Below, piece after piece: positions 9,773 to 18,568 of a stretch of DNA of 64,000 nt. The notes below the pieces were generated by a model that was not told where the DNA came from, did no database searches, and was given only the letters and a program-made list of their open reading frames with translations. Position 1 is the stretch's first letter. Each line of letters starts with the position of its first letter. The position numbers and the translations under genes are program-made. Where the stretch lies: NCBI RefSeq assembly GCF_000316115.1, contig NZ_JH993797.1, positions 5,318,486-5,382,485 on the forward strand. The letters are read 5' to 3'. This DNA is from Leptolyngbya sp. PCC 7375 (GTDB lineage: Bacteria; Cyanobacteriota; Cyanobacteriia; Phormidesmidales; Phormidesmidaceae).

Positions 9773-11056
9773 CTAAGACAGGATTTTAACTGCCTTAGAG
9801 AGTTTTTTCAGGGCTTCATCCACATCAGCGGCACTCACAATCAACGGTGGCACAAATCTAACAACATTAGGGCCAGCGGGCACCAGCAACAAGCTTTCAT
9901 TCATGGCTGCTTTCACAATGTCCAAAGATTTCAGGGGTGCATCACCTTTTAGAACCAGGCCATTGATTAACCCCCAGCCGCGAACTTGTTCAAATAACTC
10001 AGGGTAAGCATCCACCAACTTAAGCAGACCTTGTCGTAACTGTTGTCCCCTGGCGCTAGCATTCGCCATTAGGTTCTCTGACTCCAGGGTCTGACACACA
10101 GCCAGGGCTACACCACAGACAAAGGGATTTCCTCCATAGGTGCTAGCATGATCGCCCGGTCTCAGCACATCACAGCTAGATTTGCACAGCATTGCACCAA
10201 TAGGCACACCGCCACCTAACCCTTTAGCTACGGTAATAACATCGGGCTCAATCCCCAGGTTCTCATATCCCCATACTTTTCCAGTACGGCCCACACCCAC
10301 CTGCACTTCATCCAAGATCAACAGGATTTTATGCTGGTCGCACAGTTGTCGTACCCGTTTGAAATATTCAACATTACCAGGATTGACACCACCTTCTCCT
10401 TGCAGGGCTTCAAGCAGAATGGCAGCCACACGAGGTCCGTTAGCATTAAGGGATGCGATCGCACTCTCCAATGCATCGCCATCATTAAACGGTACATAGT
10501 GGAACCCAGGCACAAGTGGCGAAAAGTTCTTCTGATACTTAGGCTGTCCAGTCGCCGTAATCGTGGCTAGGGTACGCCCATGGAAGCTAGCCTTGGCGGT
10601 AATAATCACGGGCTCATCGATGCCCAGCTCAGTGTGGCCATATTTACGGGCCAGCTTGATCGCCCCTTCATTGGCTTCACCACCTGAGTTACAGAAAAAT
10701 ACTCGGTCAGCACAGGAATGTTCCGTCAGCCACTGGGCTAATGCGCCTTGTTCTGGAATGTAATAAAGATTCGACACATGGTGTAGTTTCTGGATCTGCT
10801 GGGTCACTGCCTCCACCATGATTGGATGGGCATGGCCCAACGTGCAGGTGGCAATGCCCGCCACAAAGTCTAAATACTCATGACCTTGGTCATCCCATAC
10901 ACGACAGCCTGCACCTCGGGTCAATGCCAATGGAAACCGACCATAGGTGGTCATCACATGACTATCAAACACTTCTGGCCGAAAACCTTTTCCCGCTTTT
11001 GTACCAGCACCAAAGACTTTGAGAGGATTCTTAACAAGCTGTTTTAGACTAACCAC
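9773..11056 (-). CDS. argD: Acetylornithine aminotransferase
   Basis: A class III PLP-dependent aminotransferase making N-acetylornithine in arginine synthesis. Visible motifs are FVAGIATCTLGHAHP, FFCNSGGEANEGAIKLARKYG (phosphate-binding region), ILDEVQVGVGRTG and TVAKGLGGGVPIG with the Schiff-base Lys. I place the start at the GTG at 11056 (VVSLKQLVKNPLKVF, 427 residues) because AGAGG lies just upstream. The frame stays open to a further ATG at 11158, but the extra residues are encoded in repetitive AATTTTGAATTTT-type DNA and look non-coding. It converges with bcsA; the 69 bp between them hold a weak inverted repeat TGTCAGTT/AACTGACA with no clear T-tract. Confidence 0.93.
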   Translation of the reverse strand: MVSLKQLVKNPLKVFGAGTKAGKGFRPEVFDSHVMTTYGRFPLALTRGAGCRVWDDQGHEYLDFVAGIATCTLGHAHPIMVEAVTQQIQKLHHVSNLYYIPEQGALAQWLTEHSCADRVFFCNSGGEANEGAIKLARKYGHTELGIDEPVIITAKASFHGRTLATITATGQPKYQKNFSPLVPGFHYVPFNDGDALESAIASLNANGPRVAAILLEALQGEGGVNPGNVEYFKRVRQLCDQHKILLILDEVQVGVGRTGKVWGYENLGIEPDVITVAKGLGGGVPIGAMLCKSSCDVLRPGDHASTYGGNPFVCGVALAVCQTLESENLMANASARGQQLRQGLLKLVDAYPELFEQVRGWGLINGLVLKGDAPLKSLDIVKAAMNESLLLVPAGPNVVRFVPPLIVSAADVDEALKKLSKAVKILS

Positions 11057-11273
11057 GGACTGACCTCTTCTGTAAGTTTTGAATTTTGAATTTTGTAGAG
11101 CTTTGCTCTTCTCAGCTGGCTGAGTATTTTGAGTTGAGCTGTAAAATTCACAACCCAAAACTCAAAACTTAGACTTCAAAACTCTCCAATGTCTTAGGTG
11201 ATTGTAAAAAATTGCCGCAGCTTTTACCGCTAAATCATTTGATAGATAGTATCAAACTGGACAATATTTTCGA

Positions 11274-13562
11274 TTACCGTCCAGACCGTCGTAACTCTTG
11301 CAATCTCGTCTGTAAACCATCCACATCTACCATTTGTCCACCGTAACGCCAGCAAATGTAGCGATCAATTATCTGGCGAACTAAGCTGCCCTGGCGAAAA
11401 TCTGAGCGCTGTTGTAATCCTGCTGCATATTCTAAGGGAGTTTGGCTGGCGCGTTTGCCATAGCCCTGCTGAGCCAGAATCCACAACATTTGTTGATAAA
11501 TTTGCTCCATGGGTGCTAGACGACTGAGTTTAAGCCGACGCTGCCACCGTCGCCAGCCTTGAACCATCAACCATCCCAAGAAACTTAACCCCGTGAAACC
11601 CACCAGATACCAGAGGGCGCTCAATAAACCTCTGCCACTGAAACGTGATAAGAACCGTAGGACTGTGCCAATCACAAACATCAGCACCTGAAACCCACGT
11701 CGAATAAATTGGGCAACAGGAGCTGGTAAAACCCCCACTAATATGTGCCATAGCTGCCGCAGGACACTAAAGGGATTCGCACCACTATCATCAGGCGAAA
11801 AAAGCAGGCCATCAGGAATCGGATTGAAGTAAAACCAGCCGTGCTCAGGGAAATATACCTCAGTCAGAGCATAGGCATCGGTGTTGCGAACAATGTAAAA
11901 CCCAGTGAAGGGGTTAAACTGGCCTGTGCCAAACCCGGTGGCCAAACGGGCTGGAATGCCAATAGACCGTAGCATGACCGTCAGCACTGTGGAAAATTGA
12001 TCGCGGGTGCCTCCGGTGTACTTAAACAGAAAAGCACTGACCAGATCTTCATCTTCTTCGAAATAGGGCAGCTCCTTTTGCAGGGCGTAGTTATCCCGCA
12101 GAATCTGGGCTAAAAATGTCGCTTTTTCATAGGGAGTATTCAAGGGCCCCTCTGATGTGGCTAGCCAACGCTCGGTTTCTGTACGAATGCGATCGCGAAT
12201 ATCATCAGGCACCTGCAAATAGTGCTGCCGAATCGAGCCATTGTACTCTGTAGAACTTTGATTGAGACGCTGAATATCCCGTACTGGAACCCTGGAAACA
12301 ATCGTATACGTCAGACCTTCAGGCAGCAATCCAGAGGGTCGCAGGGCTCCTTCAGGATCCATGGCTAGTTCATCGGCTGGAAAGTACACTGAATGGGGAG
12401 TATAGAGAACAGGCACCAAGTTCTGAAAGTCCTGCACCATGGTGTAAGTCTGAACAACCTCTTCATTGCGGCCAATGGGCTGCGGAGTAATCGGTAAAAA
12501 CCGATAGGACAGCGGAGAGCGTCTGAGTTCGGCTAACTCATCGCCACGTGATGCTTCCCAACCCTGGCCAGTGTAATTATCAAAGGCCATAACACGCCAA
12601 AAACCTGCCCGTTGCGATCGCACCCGCATCACCACCTGAGGTTCCAATTCACCCCTCAGGTTTTGATTAATCCGTCGGTTAAACCCATAGTAAAAATCAG
12701 GATTAATACGGCCAGGCCCATCCTCAGGGCTAACACCAGAGCCATCTTTATCCTCGTCTGTATTGCCTCCAGGATTGTTGTTGCCTCGCCTCACATAGCC
12801 CGGATTAAATATTTCCCTACTATCGACTTCGCCAGTTACATCGATGCTGCCACTCACTGGAAAGGTTTGCAGTTGATACCCTGGAAATCGCGGCATCGCG
12901 ATAAAAATCAAAAGTCCCAACGTTACAACTACAGCAATAATGCTTCCGAACTGCCGCAAAGATATCCCCACGGACATCTGCCGCCAGTTTAATAGACCTA
13001 ATCGAGAGCGATAGTCTAAAACCAGCACCGGTAGCGACAGTAAAAGAAATAACAGTAAAAACGGACCAAATAGAAGCGTTTGACTGATCGTAGCGGCCAC
13101 ACCCACCAGGATCAGACCAATCATCATTGAGTAGCCCAAATCCTTGCGCCGTGGCAAATCAAAGCTATGGAGTACCTGTAAATGGATCAACAATTCAGCC
13201 AGCACAATCCGAGTATCGCCAGGGATGCTCACCATCCGCCCTAAAAAAAACGCCAGGGCCAGCAACATGCCCACGGCGATCAGAAACTTAGCAGCAATAT
13301 TTCGACGGCGACGACTACGCCAGCTCCAGTAAGCGCCCGCAGCACTGAGGGGAATCGCCAGCAGATTCCATACAGACGTATCCGTTACCCCCGAAGCAGC
13401 AACACTGAGACTACCGATCCCCACTGTCACTAAACATTGCACCAAAACCCGCAAAGCAATCGAGTCTTCAGGTACAGATGGCGGCAGGGCCGATAGCCGC
13501 TGCCGCCATGATGAACTCAAATCTTGAGATGAATTATTAGGGGTAGAAATCGGAGAAACCAT
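11274..13562 (-). CDS. Transglutaminase-like (TgpA/DUF3488-type) membrane protein lacking the catalytic triad
   Basis: A 762-residue protein with five or six N-terminal transmembrane helices (DUF3488-like), a periplasmic transglutaminase-core domain, one or two more helices and a C-terminal cytosolic DUF4129-like tail (LAPMEQIYQQMLWILAQQGY...TPLEYAAGL). The core is clear from VMLRSIGIPARLATGFG and EVYFPEHGW. By eye the three catalytic positions are replaced: the Cys in the usual G.C..FA is Arg (GTRDQFST, codon 12003-12005), the His of DAHAW is Tyr (DAYALTEVY, codon 11871-11873), and the Asp of FDP is Asn (FNPIP, codon 11823-11825). Related cyanobacterial proteins share at least the Cys and His losses as far as I recall. 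Start chosen at the first ATG; TTG at 13571 is an alternative. Confidence 0.85.
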   Translation of the reverse strand: MVSPISTPNNSSQDLSSSWRQRLSALPPSVPEDSIALRVLVQCLVTVGIGSLSVAASGVTDTSVWNLLAIPLSAAGAYWSWRSRRRRNIAAKFLIAVGMLLALAFFLGRMVSIPGDTRIVLAELLIHLQVLHSFDLPRRKDLGYSMMIGLILVGVAATISQTLLFGPFLLLFLLLSLPVLVLDYRSRLGLLNWRQMSVGISLRQFGSIIAVVVTLGLLIFIAMPRFPGYQLQTFPVSGSIDVTGEVDSREIFNPGYVRRGNNNPGGNTDEDKDGSGVSPEDGPGRINPDFYYGFNRRINQNLRGELEPQVVMRVRSQRAGFWRVMAFDNYTGQGWEASRGDELAELRRSPLSYRFLPITPQPIGRNEEVVQTYTMVQDFQNLVPVLYTPHSVYFPADELAMDPEGALRPSGLLPEGLTYTIVSRVPVRDIQRLNQSSTEYNGSIRQHYLQVPDDIRDRIRTETERWLATSEGPLNTPYEKATFLAQILRDNYALQKELPYFEEDEDLVSAFLFKYTGGTRDQFSTVLTVMLRSIGIPARLATGFGTGQFNPFTGFYIVRNTDAYALTEVYFPEHGWFYFNPIPDGLLFSPDDSGANPFSVLRQLWHILVGVLPAPVAQFIRRGFQVLMFVIGTVLRFLSRFSGRGLLSALWYLVGFTGLSFLGWLMVQGWRRWQRRLKLSRLAPMEQIYQQMLWILAQQGYGKRASQTPLEYAAGLQQRSDFRQGSLVRQIIDRYICWRYGGQMVDVDGLQTRLQELRRSGR

Positions 13563-13618
13563 ACCAGGCAAAAACGCACAAACACATCATCAGTCGGCGT
13601 ATTCTTATCCTAGCGGGC

Positions 13619-14617
13619 TCAGCTCGCAGATGCCTCTAAAACCATGACTGAAAATCGCAAAGGACGCTGGCAATCATTATCCAAGGAAACTTCCAAGGAG
13701 TAAGAACCACCAACGACCGGAGCTGTTTTTGCCAGCGTCAGCATACCTGCTTCAGGGCGAGATGACTGGCTATCTGCATCAGCTCCAACAAGTTGAATAC
13801 TGCCACCCATAGGCATGGTTACATTGATAATCAAAACCGCACCTGTATAGTTCACATCCAAGTGAACCACACCCTGGGGAGTCACCCAATCACGGCTAGC
13901 TGTAGGCTCTGTAGCCGACACAGTTAATGCCAGTGCGGACATAATTTCTATCGATGCCAACATGGTCAAAGCGATTTGCTGCTCAGCAGTGGCTTGTTCA
14001 TAGCCACCAGCCATGTTTTCAACCTCTTTCAAGGTGGCCTCTTTCAGGGTAGGGTCTCGATAAGCCGGTGTCAGCACAATATTGGCAATAGGCTCCAGGG
14101 CTTCCAAAGAATCTGGAAACATGGACTCGACAATTTTAATAAGCTTAATGCCTTCTTTTTGAGTAGACTGAGCCATATTCTGACAGCGGTCTAATAGCTG
14201 TTGCAAAACAGCCTCAGGCAACTTACTCGATATGCTAAATCGCAGTGGGTTTTCAAGCCACAATCGGCTAATAGATTGAGCATAGGCAGGCATGGGTATC
14301 TCAGTCGGATACTCACGCACTTCTGCTTCCCAAGGAAACAGTGGGGGCCGATTGGCAAATTCCGTTTGGAATCGGTGTTTTAAAAGTGTGTGGAAACGAT
14401 CTTGCACAGTGGTTTTATCTCCGAAGTTAAACGACTGACCCGTTTCAAATAAAAAGTCAAATGATACAGCGTCAGATCCGACTTCAGATGCACAAACTGC
14501 TGATGGGTTGGATCCTGTCGGTGGGGTAGGCTCATTCCCTGACATAGGGGACGCCGAGCGGTCAAAAGTTAAAAACTCTAGCAATAAGCGCTTCAAATTT
14601 TCTGACTCACTATTCAT
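13619..14617 (-). CDS. patU: PatU-like protein downstream of hetZ
   Basis: A 332-residue soluble protein, no signal peptide. The N-terminal 60 residues are low-complexity (PTPPTGSNPSA), followed by the stretch GDKTTVQDRFHTLLKHRFQ and RPPLFPWEAEV, which I associate with PatU of filamentous cyanobacteria. The C-terminus is a beta-rich domain (VHLDVNYTGAVLIINVTMPMGG). It lies 94 bp downstream of a HetZ-like gene on the same strand, the hetZ-patU order known in filamentous cyanobacteria (patU is split into patU5 and patU3 in Anabaena). PatU influences heterocyst patterning there; in a strain without heterocysts its role is unknown. Identification rests on remembered family pattern plus synteny. 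Confidence 0.6.
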   Translation of the reverse strand: MNSESENLKRLLLEFLTFDRSASPMSGNEPTPPTGSNPSAVCASEVGSDAVSFDFLFETGQSFNFGDKTTVQDRFHTLLKHRFQTEFANRPPLFPWEAEVREYPTEIPMPAYAQSISRLWLENPLRFSISSKLPEAVLQQLLDRCQNMAQSTQKEGIKLIKIVESMFPDSLEALEPIANIVLTPAYRDPTLKEATLKEVENMAGGYEQATAEQQIALTMLASIEIMSALALTVSATEPTASRDWVTPQGVVHLDVNYTGAVLIINVTMPMGGSIQLVGADADSQSSRPEAGMLTLAKTAPVVGGSYSLEVSLDNDCQRPLRFSVMVLEASAS

Positions 14618-14711
14618 GGCTAAATACCCCTGATCCGGATGATAAAACCGAGAGTGTAAAAAATTTAGCTCGGTTGTCTACACAAAAAAAGTCGATCGTC
14701 AACTAACTGAG

Positions 14712-15869
14712 TCAACTAACTGATAGATTACGTAATTCCCAGGCTTGTTCAAGCAGTTTAGACCAATGTTTCCTAATTTGAGTCAGGCTCAAACCCAACG
14801 CTTGCGATATATCCGCATCAGAAAGCCCTTGCTGTTTGAGCTGTAGTAATTTTGTCTGGCTCTGGTCCATTTTTTCTTGTAGGTGATCCCACTGTTGAGG
14901 TGTTAATCCCAAATTTTTTTCTAACTCAATACCGAGCCATTCATGGACCAATTCCCAATGATGCGTCAGCGCAAACCGCAGCAAATGATACTTAAAGCGC
15001 TGCTGCAAGTAATCCCGCTCACGGGATGTGAGACCTAGCAAATCTTCAATTTCACTGGCGGGTAGATCCATAAGCCGCAAACTAAAGTAATCGGCACAAT
15101 CCTCTTGCTTTTTATCTTTCAGGTAAACCATCAACTCGTCGACAACTCGCTCCCGCAGATTATCCTCTGGCTGGGTGTCAGACTGTAGCAAAATTTCTTC
15201 CCGTAGGCGCTGAACTGGTGCATTCTTCCAGCTTTGGTCATTGTCATTGGCAGCTTCAGTGGCCTGCTCAATATCGACCGCTGTTTCTGGGGGCTGCTGC
15301 TTAGAAAAGGTTTGGGCTCGCAAAATAATGAGCTGTTGACTCCGTCCTCGTCTCAAAGGGATACGACGCTTACCGTAGCGCTCAGTAAAGGCCATATATT
15401 CAGCTAGCTCCAGAGCAGTGCGGGGCTGAAAGTTTGCCTCCATCTGATTTTCCCGACGAAAAGCATTGATTGCCTCGCTATAGAAATTTTGTAGAAAATC
15501 TTCAATTAGGGAAAGGCGCGCCTGATAGCTAGTTTGAGCGTAGGGAACTGATATATAGCGATAGATAATGGCACTGAGAGTACTATGCAGCTCGATGCGC
15601 CCCCGTTCAGAGCTAAGTTTGTAATAGCGAATGCACTGGTCAACTCGATGATTAGCAAGGTTAAATGCCCAACTTTTTACATCTCCAGAATTTTGAATGC
15701 GTTGGCTTTCTGTACAAATACGAAGCGATTCACTACAGATGCGCTCGGCGACAGCCTGGCAGCTTTTTTCGGAGGTTCTGGTCGCTTGCTTGAGCAACTT
15801 CAAAACTTCTGTATTAAGTGCTTCTACGAGCGTTGTAGACGTTTCCTCAAGCATTAGCAGCGTGGTCAT
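14712..15869 (-). CDS. hetZ: HetZ-family regulator
   Basis: A 385-residue protein resembling HetZ: RIQNSGDVKSWAFNLANHRVDQCIRYYKL, RGRIELHSTLSAIIYRYI, LIEDFLQNFYSEAINAFRREN, RTALELAEYMAFTERYGKRRI and LTSRERDYLQQRFKYHLLRF. The C-terminal third contains a helix-turn-helix-like part (LKQQGLSDADISQALGLSLTQIRKHWSKLLEQAW), consistent with DNA binding. HetZ acts early in heterocyst differentiation in Anabaena, and homologues occur in filamentous strains lacking heterocysts. It is divergent from the 153-residue gene at 15972, with 102 bp between them that must hold both promoters, and it is followed by the PatU-like gene. Confidence 0.8.
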   Translation of the reverse strand: MTTLLMLEETSTTLVEALNTEVLKLLKQATRTSEKSCQAVAERICSESLRICTESQRIQNSGDVKSWAFNLANHRVDQCIRYYKLSSERGRIELHSTLSAIIYRYISVPYAQTSYQARLSLIEDFLQNFYSEAINAFRRENQMEANFQPRTALELAEYMAFTERYGKRRIPLRRGRSQQLIILRAQTFSKQQPPETAVDIEQATEAANDNDQSWKNAPVQRLREEILLQSDTQPEDNLRERVVDELMVYLKDKKQEDCADYFSLRLMDLPASEIEDLLGLTSRERDYLQQRFKYHLLRFALTHHWELVHEWLGIELEKNLGLTPQQWDHLQEKMDQSQTKLLQLKQQGLSDADISQALGLSLTQIRKHWSKLLEQAWELRNLSVS

Positions 15870-15971
15870 TAGAGCTAGAGCGTCCCAGGCATTCCCTCAC
15901 CTGAGCATAGACAGTATTCCGCACGTTCTAACAAAAGTCAGTAATTTTCACGAAACTATCAAAAAAGTCAG

Positions 15972-16433
15972 ATGGATATCGAAAAACAAATTCAAACTTT
16001 GATTGATGAAGCTCCGGATCAGACAACTGGTCAGGCAATTTCGTTGGTAGCGCCCCTGTTAAAGGAAATCGCGGGTCAACTGCCAAGACAACTATATTAC
16101 GTTGTCCAGTCTTTAGGACAGGGCTGGGTCATGACTACACTGCGTGGTCGGCAAGATCCCAAAACAACGAAAACGGTCGTCTATGCGTACCCATCCTTAG
16201 AAGCGGCAGCAGCCAGCGCAGCTGATAATCCTCAGATGATGGCACTACCTCATCCCAGCACCCATCTACTGTTTCAGCTGTTATCGCTAAAGCAGCTAGA
16301 CAGCATTATTTTTATGCAGGTAAAGGGAAAAGGTCAGGGCATTGAGGTGCCGCGAACCATGCTGGAGCAGGTGATGCGGGCACAATTGCAGCAACTGAAG
16401 GAAAAAGGGGAACCGCCAGCGGATATTGCATAA
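15972..16433 (+). CDS. Conserved cyanobacterial protein of unknown function
   Basis: A 153-residue soluble protein without signal peptide or membrane helix. The ATG lies just after a run AAAAAAGTCAG. The sequence reads as a compact alpha/beta domain (YYVVQSLGQGWVMTTLRGR, TVVYAYPSLEAAAASA, LLSLKQLDSIIFMQVKGKGQ) with a helical C-terminus (MLEQVMRAQLQQLKEKG). It is transcribed away from hetZ. I do not recognise a named family. Coding is supported by codon use and a clean start. The adjacency could indicate a link to the hetZ-patU pair, but nothing in the sequence shows that. Confidence 0.75.
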   Translation: MDIEKQIQTLIDEAPDQTTGQAISLVAPLLKEIAGQLPRQLYYVVQSLGQGWVMTTLRGRQDPKTTKTVVYAYPSLEAAAASAADNPQMMALPHPSTHLLFQLLSLKQLDSIIFMQVKGKGQGIEVPRTMLEQVMRAQLQQLKEKGEPPADIA

Positions 16434-16475
16434 GAGCAAGCCATAAATAAAAAATTCCAAAAGTAAATGTTGACG

Positions 16476-16495
16476 AGACGTTCCATGGAACGTCT
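16476..16495. repeat. REP-like palindrome, CCATGG core
   Basis: A perfect 20-bp palindrome AGACGTTCCATGGAACGTCT lying 42 bp after the 153-residue gene. The same core occurs at 55864, 60203 and 60613, the last two in longer palindromes. A GCATGC-core sister form occurs elsewhere in the window. Confidence 0.8.
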
Positions 16496-16610
16496 GTACA
16501 TCCAAAATTTGGACGTTAATTGATTTTATTTCCTTAGGGAATTTTTAGTTTTTAGTTGGGTTTCCTCCTGCAAAGTCCTTCTCCCTGGTGAGAGGGATTT
16601 AGGGTGAGGG

Positions 16611-17057
16611 CTACTCACAAGCCTCCCGCGTCACCTCATGACGATAGTTAAACATGTCCTGTAAACGCTGTAGGACAAACCAGCCAATCAGGGGTTCACT
16701 GGCCCACTCTACCGGCAAGGTGAAGATAATATCGTCGGTTAACCGTGTTTGCTCACCTTCGGATTCAAACCGATGGCGATGGGTCCAGGCATCCAGTGGA
16801 CCGCTTTCTTGGATATCTGTAAATAACCGATTGGGTTCATATTCATCGGTGTGGCGGGCGATCCAGGTGATAGGAATAGGCCCTAGCCACAGACGAAATT
16901 CGCTGATGGCTCCAGGGCCAAGGCCACCTTCACGACGAACGGCTTCGACAGGTTGCCAGGGTGGAGTCAGAAGGGTAAGGATGTCAGGCCGTTCGTGAAA
17001 ACGCCAAACGGTTGCAGTTGAGGCCGCAATCAGGCTGGTGTATTGAAAGGTAGTCAT
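16611..17057 (-). CDS. SRPBCC (START-like) family protein
   Basis: A 148-residue protein of the helix-grip SRPBCC fold. Signature pattern: FQYTSLIAASTATVWRFHERPDILTLLTPPW at the N-terminus, GAISEFRLWLGPIPITWIARH, FTDIQESGPLDAWTHRHRFE, and a C-terminal helix (LIGWFVLQRLQDMFNYRHEV). It closely follows the pattern of the cyanobacterial group often called cyclase/dehydrase or cell-division-inhibitor-like, which binds small hydrophobic ligands; no substrate is known. It is monocistronic and separated from its neighbours. The upstream gap at 16540-16610 contains a TCTCCCTGGTGAGAGGGA repeat of a type common in cyanobacterial intergenic DNA. Confidence 0.85.
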   Translation of the reverse strand: MTTFQYTSLIAASTATVWRFHERPDILTLLTPPWQPVEAVRREGGLGPGAISEFRLWLGPIPITWIARHTDEYEPNRLFTDIQESGPLDAWTHRHRFESEGEQTRLTDDIIFTLPVEWASEPLIGWFVLQRLQDMFNYRHEVTREACE

Positions 17058-17770
17058 AACGTTAGGAGGCGTCCTTTTAGGGTACCTAAACTCATATATA
17101 TGAAGATGAGAAGGAAATTATCTATGTATTGAGGTATTAAGATTTCTCAACTTTATGGGTAGTGAGATCGCAATCTTCCTGGGCATCACAACTATTATCT
17201 TTGGTCTTTGGCCCAAAATCGCACAGCCAAAACCATCACTCACATAAGCCCCCCTTTAGCGCCTCAATACAAATATGACATTTGTCATAATCTGATCATG
17301 ACCTTTGCTTCAAGCTCCTACAAGCCTCCCCTGGCTAAGATGGCACCATCTCACTGCACCATCTCACTACAGGTTGCCACCAGGTACGACTCGCTAAACA
17401 ACACCCCAGATACCTTGGCCGCACATCGGGTTCAAAAACTCACCCAACGCGTCACCTGGATAATAGATAGTTACGGGCCAAAATCACCAAAAGGGTGCTA
17501 ATTCTCAAAACATCACAGAAGAATGGACATTTCAGAGTGCACACCTTGTCACCCCAATAGCAGTTCAAATGAACTACTATTGGATGTAGGCGCGATACTT
17601 ATTGCGCTATTGTCAGGTCAGCACTGAAATCGTATTCCCATATTTCCAGCAGGAGCTAGCCTGTAGGCAAGTCATAGGCAACGTGTGGGTAATCTAAGAC
17701 GTCATTAGAACAGGTGCATTACTGACATTTCCAATTCAAGAAGTTTTGCGGTCTTCTCACGTTTTCAACT
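17058..17770. other. Long intergenic region with two inverted repeats
   Basis: About 710 bp without a convincing gene. It holds a 16-bp operator-like palindrome TATGACATTTGTCATA (17274-17289) and a hairpin at 17554-17583 (CCAATAG..AGTTCA, loop AA, TGAACT..CTATTGG; one mismatch). The hairpin lies 190 bp upstream of the STM4015-type gene and may be a 5' leader element. Reading frames here (for example 17208-17501) have no protein-like character. Confidence 0.5.
17274..17289. promoter_or_regulatory. Operator-like palindrome TATGACA-TT-TGTCATA
   Basis: A perfect 7-bp inverted repeat around TT in the gap between the SRPBCC gene and the STM4015-type gene. Such TGACA/TGTCA dyads are typical of dimeric regulators of the NarL/LuxR and MarR types. 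No regulator gene is adjacent. The assignment as an operator is an inference from symmetry only. Confidence 0.35.
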
Positions 17771-18083
17771 ATGACTGATTCACCCACGTTCAATGGAACT
17801 CAGCATACGGTACCCGGTTGGAACCTGACCGAACGGTTAGCAGGTTATGGCGGATATCAAGGGAAACACACCACTCGCTTTGCTAATAGAACGGTCCAAG
17901 AATTTCAGCACGATCAGTCCTTAGCAAATCCCCAAACCACAGCCTATGCTCTGCGTTGTGATTATGACGACGAAGGATCACTAGTTGAAGTATTGCAGCA
18001 ACTAGTGCACAGACCTGAAACTACTGATATTGAGGCCTTGGTCCTAGGTCTTTGGCAAGGGGATGAGGACGTATGTACGGGAG
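17771..18083 (+). pseudogene. STM4015-family protein, 5' part (interrupted by an IS)
   Basis: This is the first 104 codons of a gene cut by an insertion at 18084. The sequence (GWNLTERLAGYGGYQGKHTTRFANRTVQEFQ...TDIEALVLGLWQGDEDVCTG) matches the N-terminal pattern of STM4015-family proteins as I know them. The in-frame stop at 18086-18088 lies in IS DNA. Joining base 18083 to 21972, which removes the IS and one 9-bp target copy, gives one continuous 342-residue frame reading DEDVCTGESSTAKLVSTLAEF across the junction. The gene was therefore intact until the insertion. It is the first gene of the STM4015-4014-4013-4012-4011-type operon. Confidence 0.85.
18075..18083. repeat. Target-site duplication, left copy (GTACGGGAG)
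   Basis: Nine bases repeated exactly at 21963-21971 on the other side of the IS4-family element. The intact duplication shows a simple transposition with no later rearrangement. Confidence 0.9.
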
Positions 18084-18103
18084 CTTAAAGGGTGACAGCG
18101 TAG

Positions 18104-18463
18104 CTATAAAGCGTGTTCCATAAGGGACAGAGCGAGAAAACCCCGTTGAAAATAGAGTCGTTTATTCGGTTTGAGCGCAATCAATTTCAAGGCCGAATCC
18201 GCCCATATATCCATGGCATATATCCACCGTTGCCCATACAAACCCAAGCTAAAATCACTGTGATAGGGAGCCTTGCCTGAGTGCTTTTTGATACATCCAG
18301 CGTAATCGTCTATCCGTAATGCTTGCATGCGTTGTCCGTGCATTGTAGCCAAACTATAGGCGAGCACAATGACCACCACCAAGGCTAAAAAGCGACGGTC
18401 GTTCACCTTGGTATCCTCCAGGTGATAGCCCCCGGTTTTACAATCTTTAAAAAATTGTTCAAT
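18104..18463 (-). pseudogene. IS4-family transposase, C-terminal fragment
   Basis: It encodes IEQFFKDCKTGGYHLEDTK, then VNDRRFLALVVVIVLAYSLATMHGQRM and GLYGQRWIYAMDIWADSALKLIALKPNKRLYFQRGFLALSLMEHAL. This is the C-terminal third of an IS4-type DDE transposase including the Lys that follows the catalytic Glu. The upstream part of the gene lies 2.5 kb away at 21016-21861. Joining the two at a shared AT gives YRCRWGIEQFFKDCKTGGY, the expected signature. So the fragment is one half of a split gene, not an independent protein. Confidence 0.85.
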
Positions 18464-18464
18464 G

Positions 18465-18482
18465 CGCCAGCCATAATACCCC
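18465..18482. repeat. Left attachment arm of the serine-recombinase element
   Basis: CGCCAGCCATAATACCCC, the inverted counterpart of the arm at 20997-21014, next to the AT at 18462-18463 that is the likely crossover core. Probably the recombinase binding half-site. Confidence 0.6.
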
Positions 18483-18568
18483 TATAAAGACGAAGCCTTC
18501 TCAATACCCTACCGTTAGATTGAGGGGGTTACTCCGCTTGGTTGAACTCGTCGCCAAAATAAAGGCAA

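Noticed and set aside
17155..17247. A 30-codon ORF encoding a small hydrophobic peptide (MGSEIAIFLGITTIIFGLWP)
   Set aside because: It resembles tiny photosynthetic membrane peptides in size, but I match it to none of them and it lacks a ribosome site at the right distance.
17208..17501. 97-codon ORF in the gap before the STM4015-type gene
   Set aside because: Composition is unlike a protein, it has no motif and the start is arbitrary.
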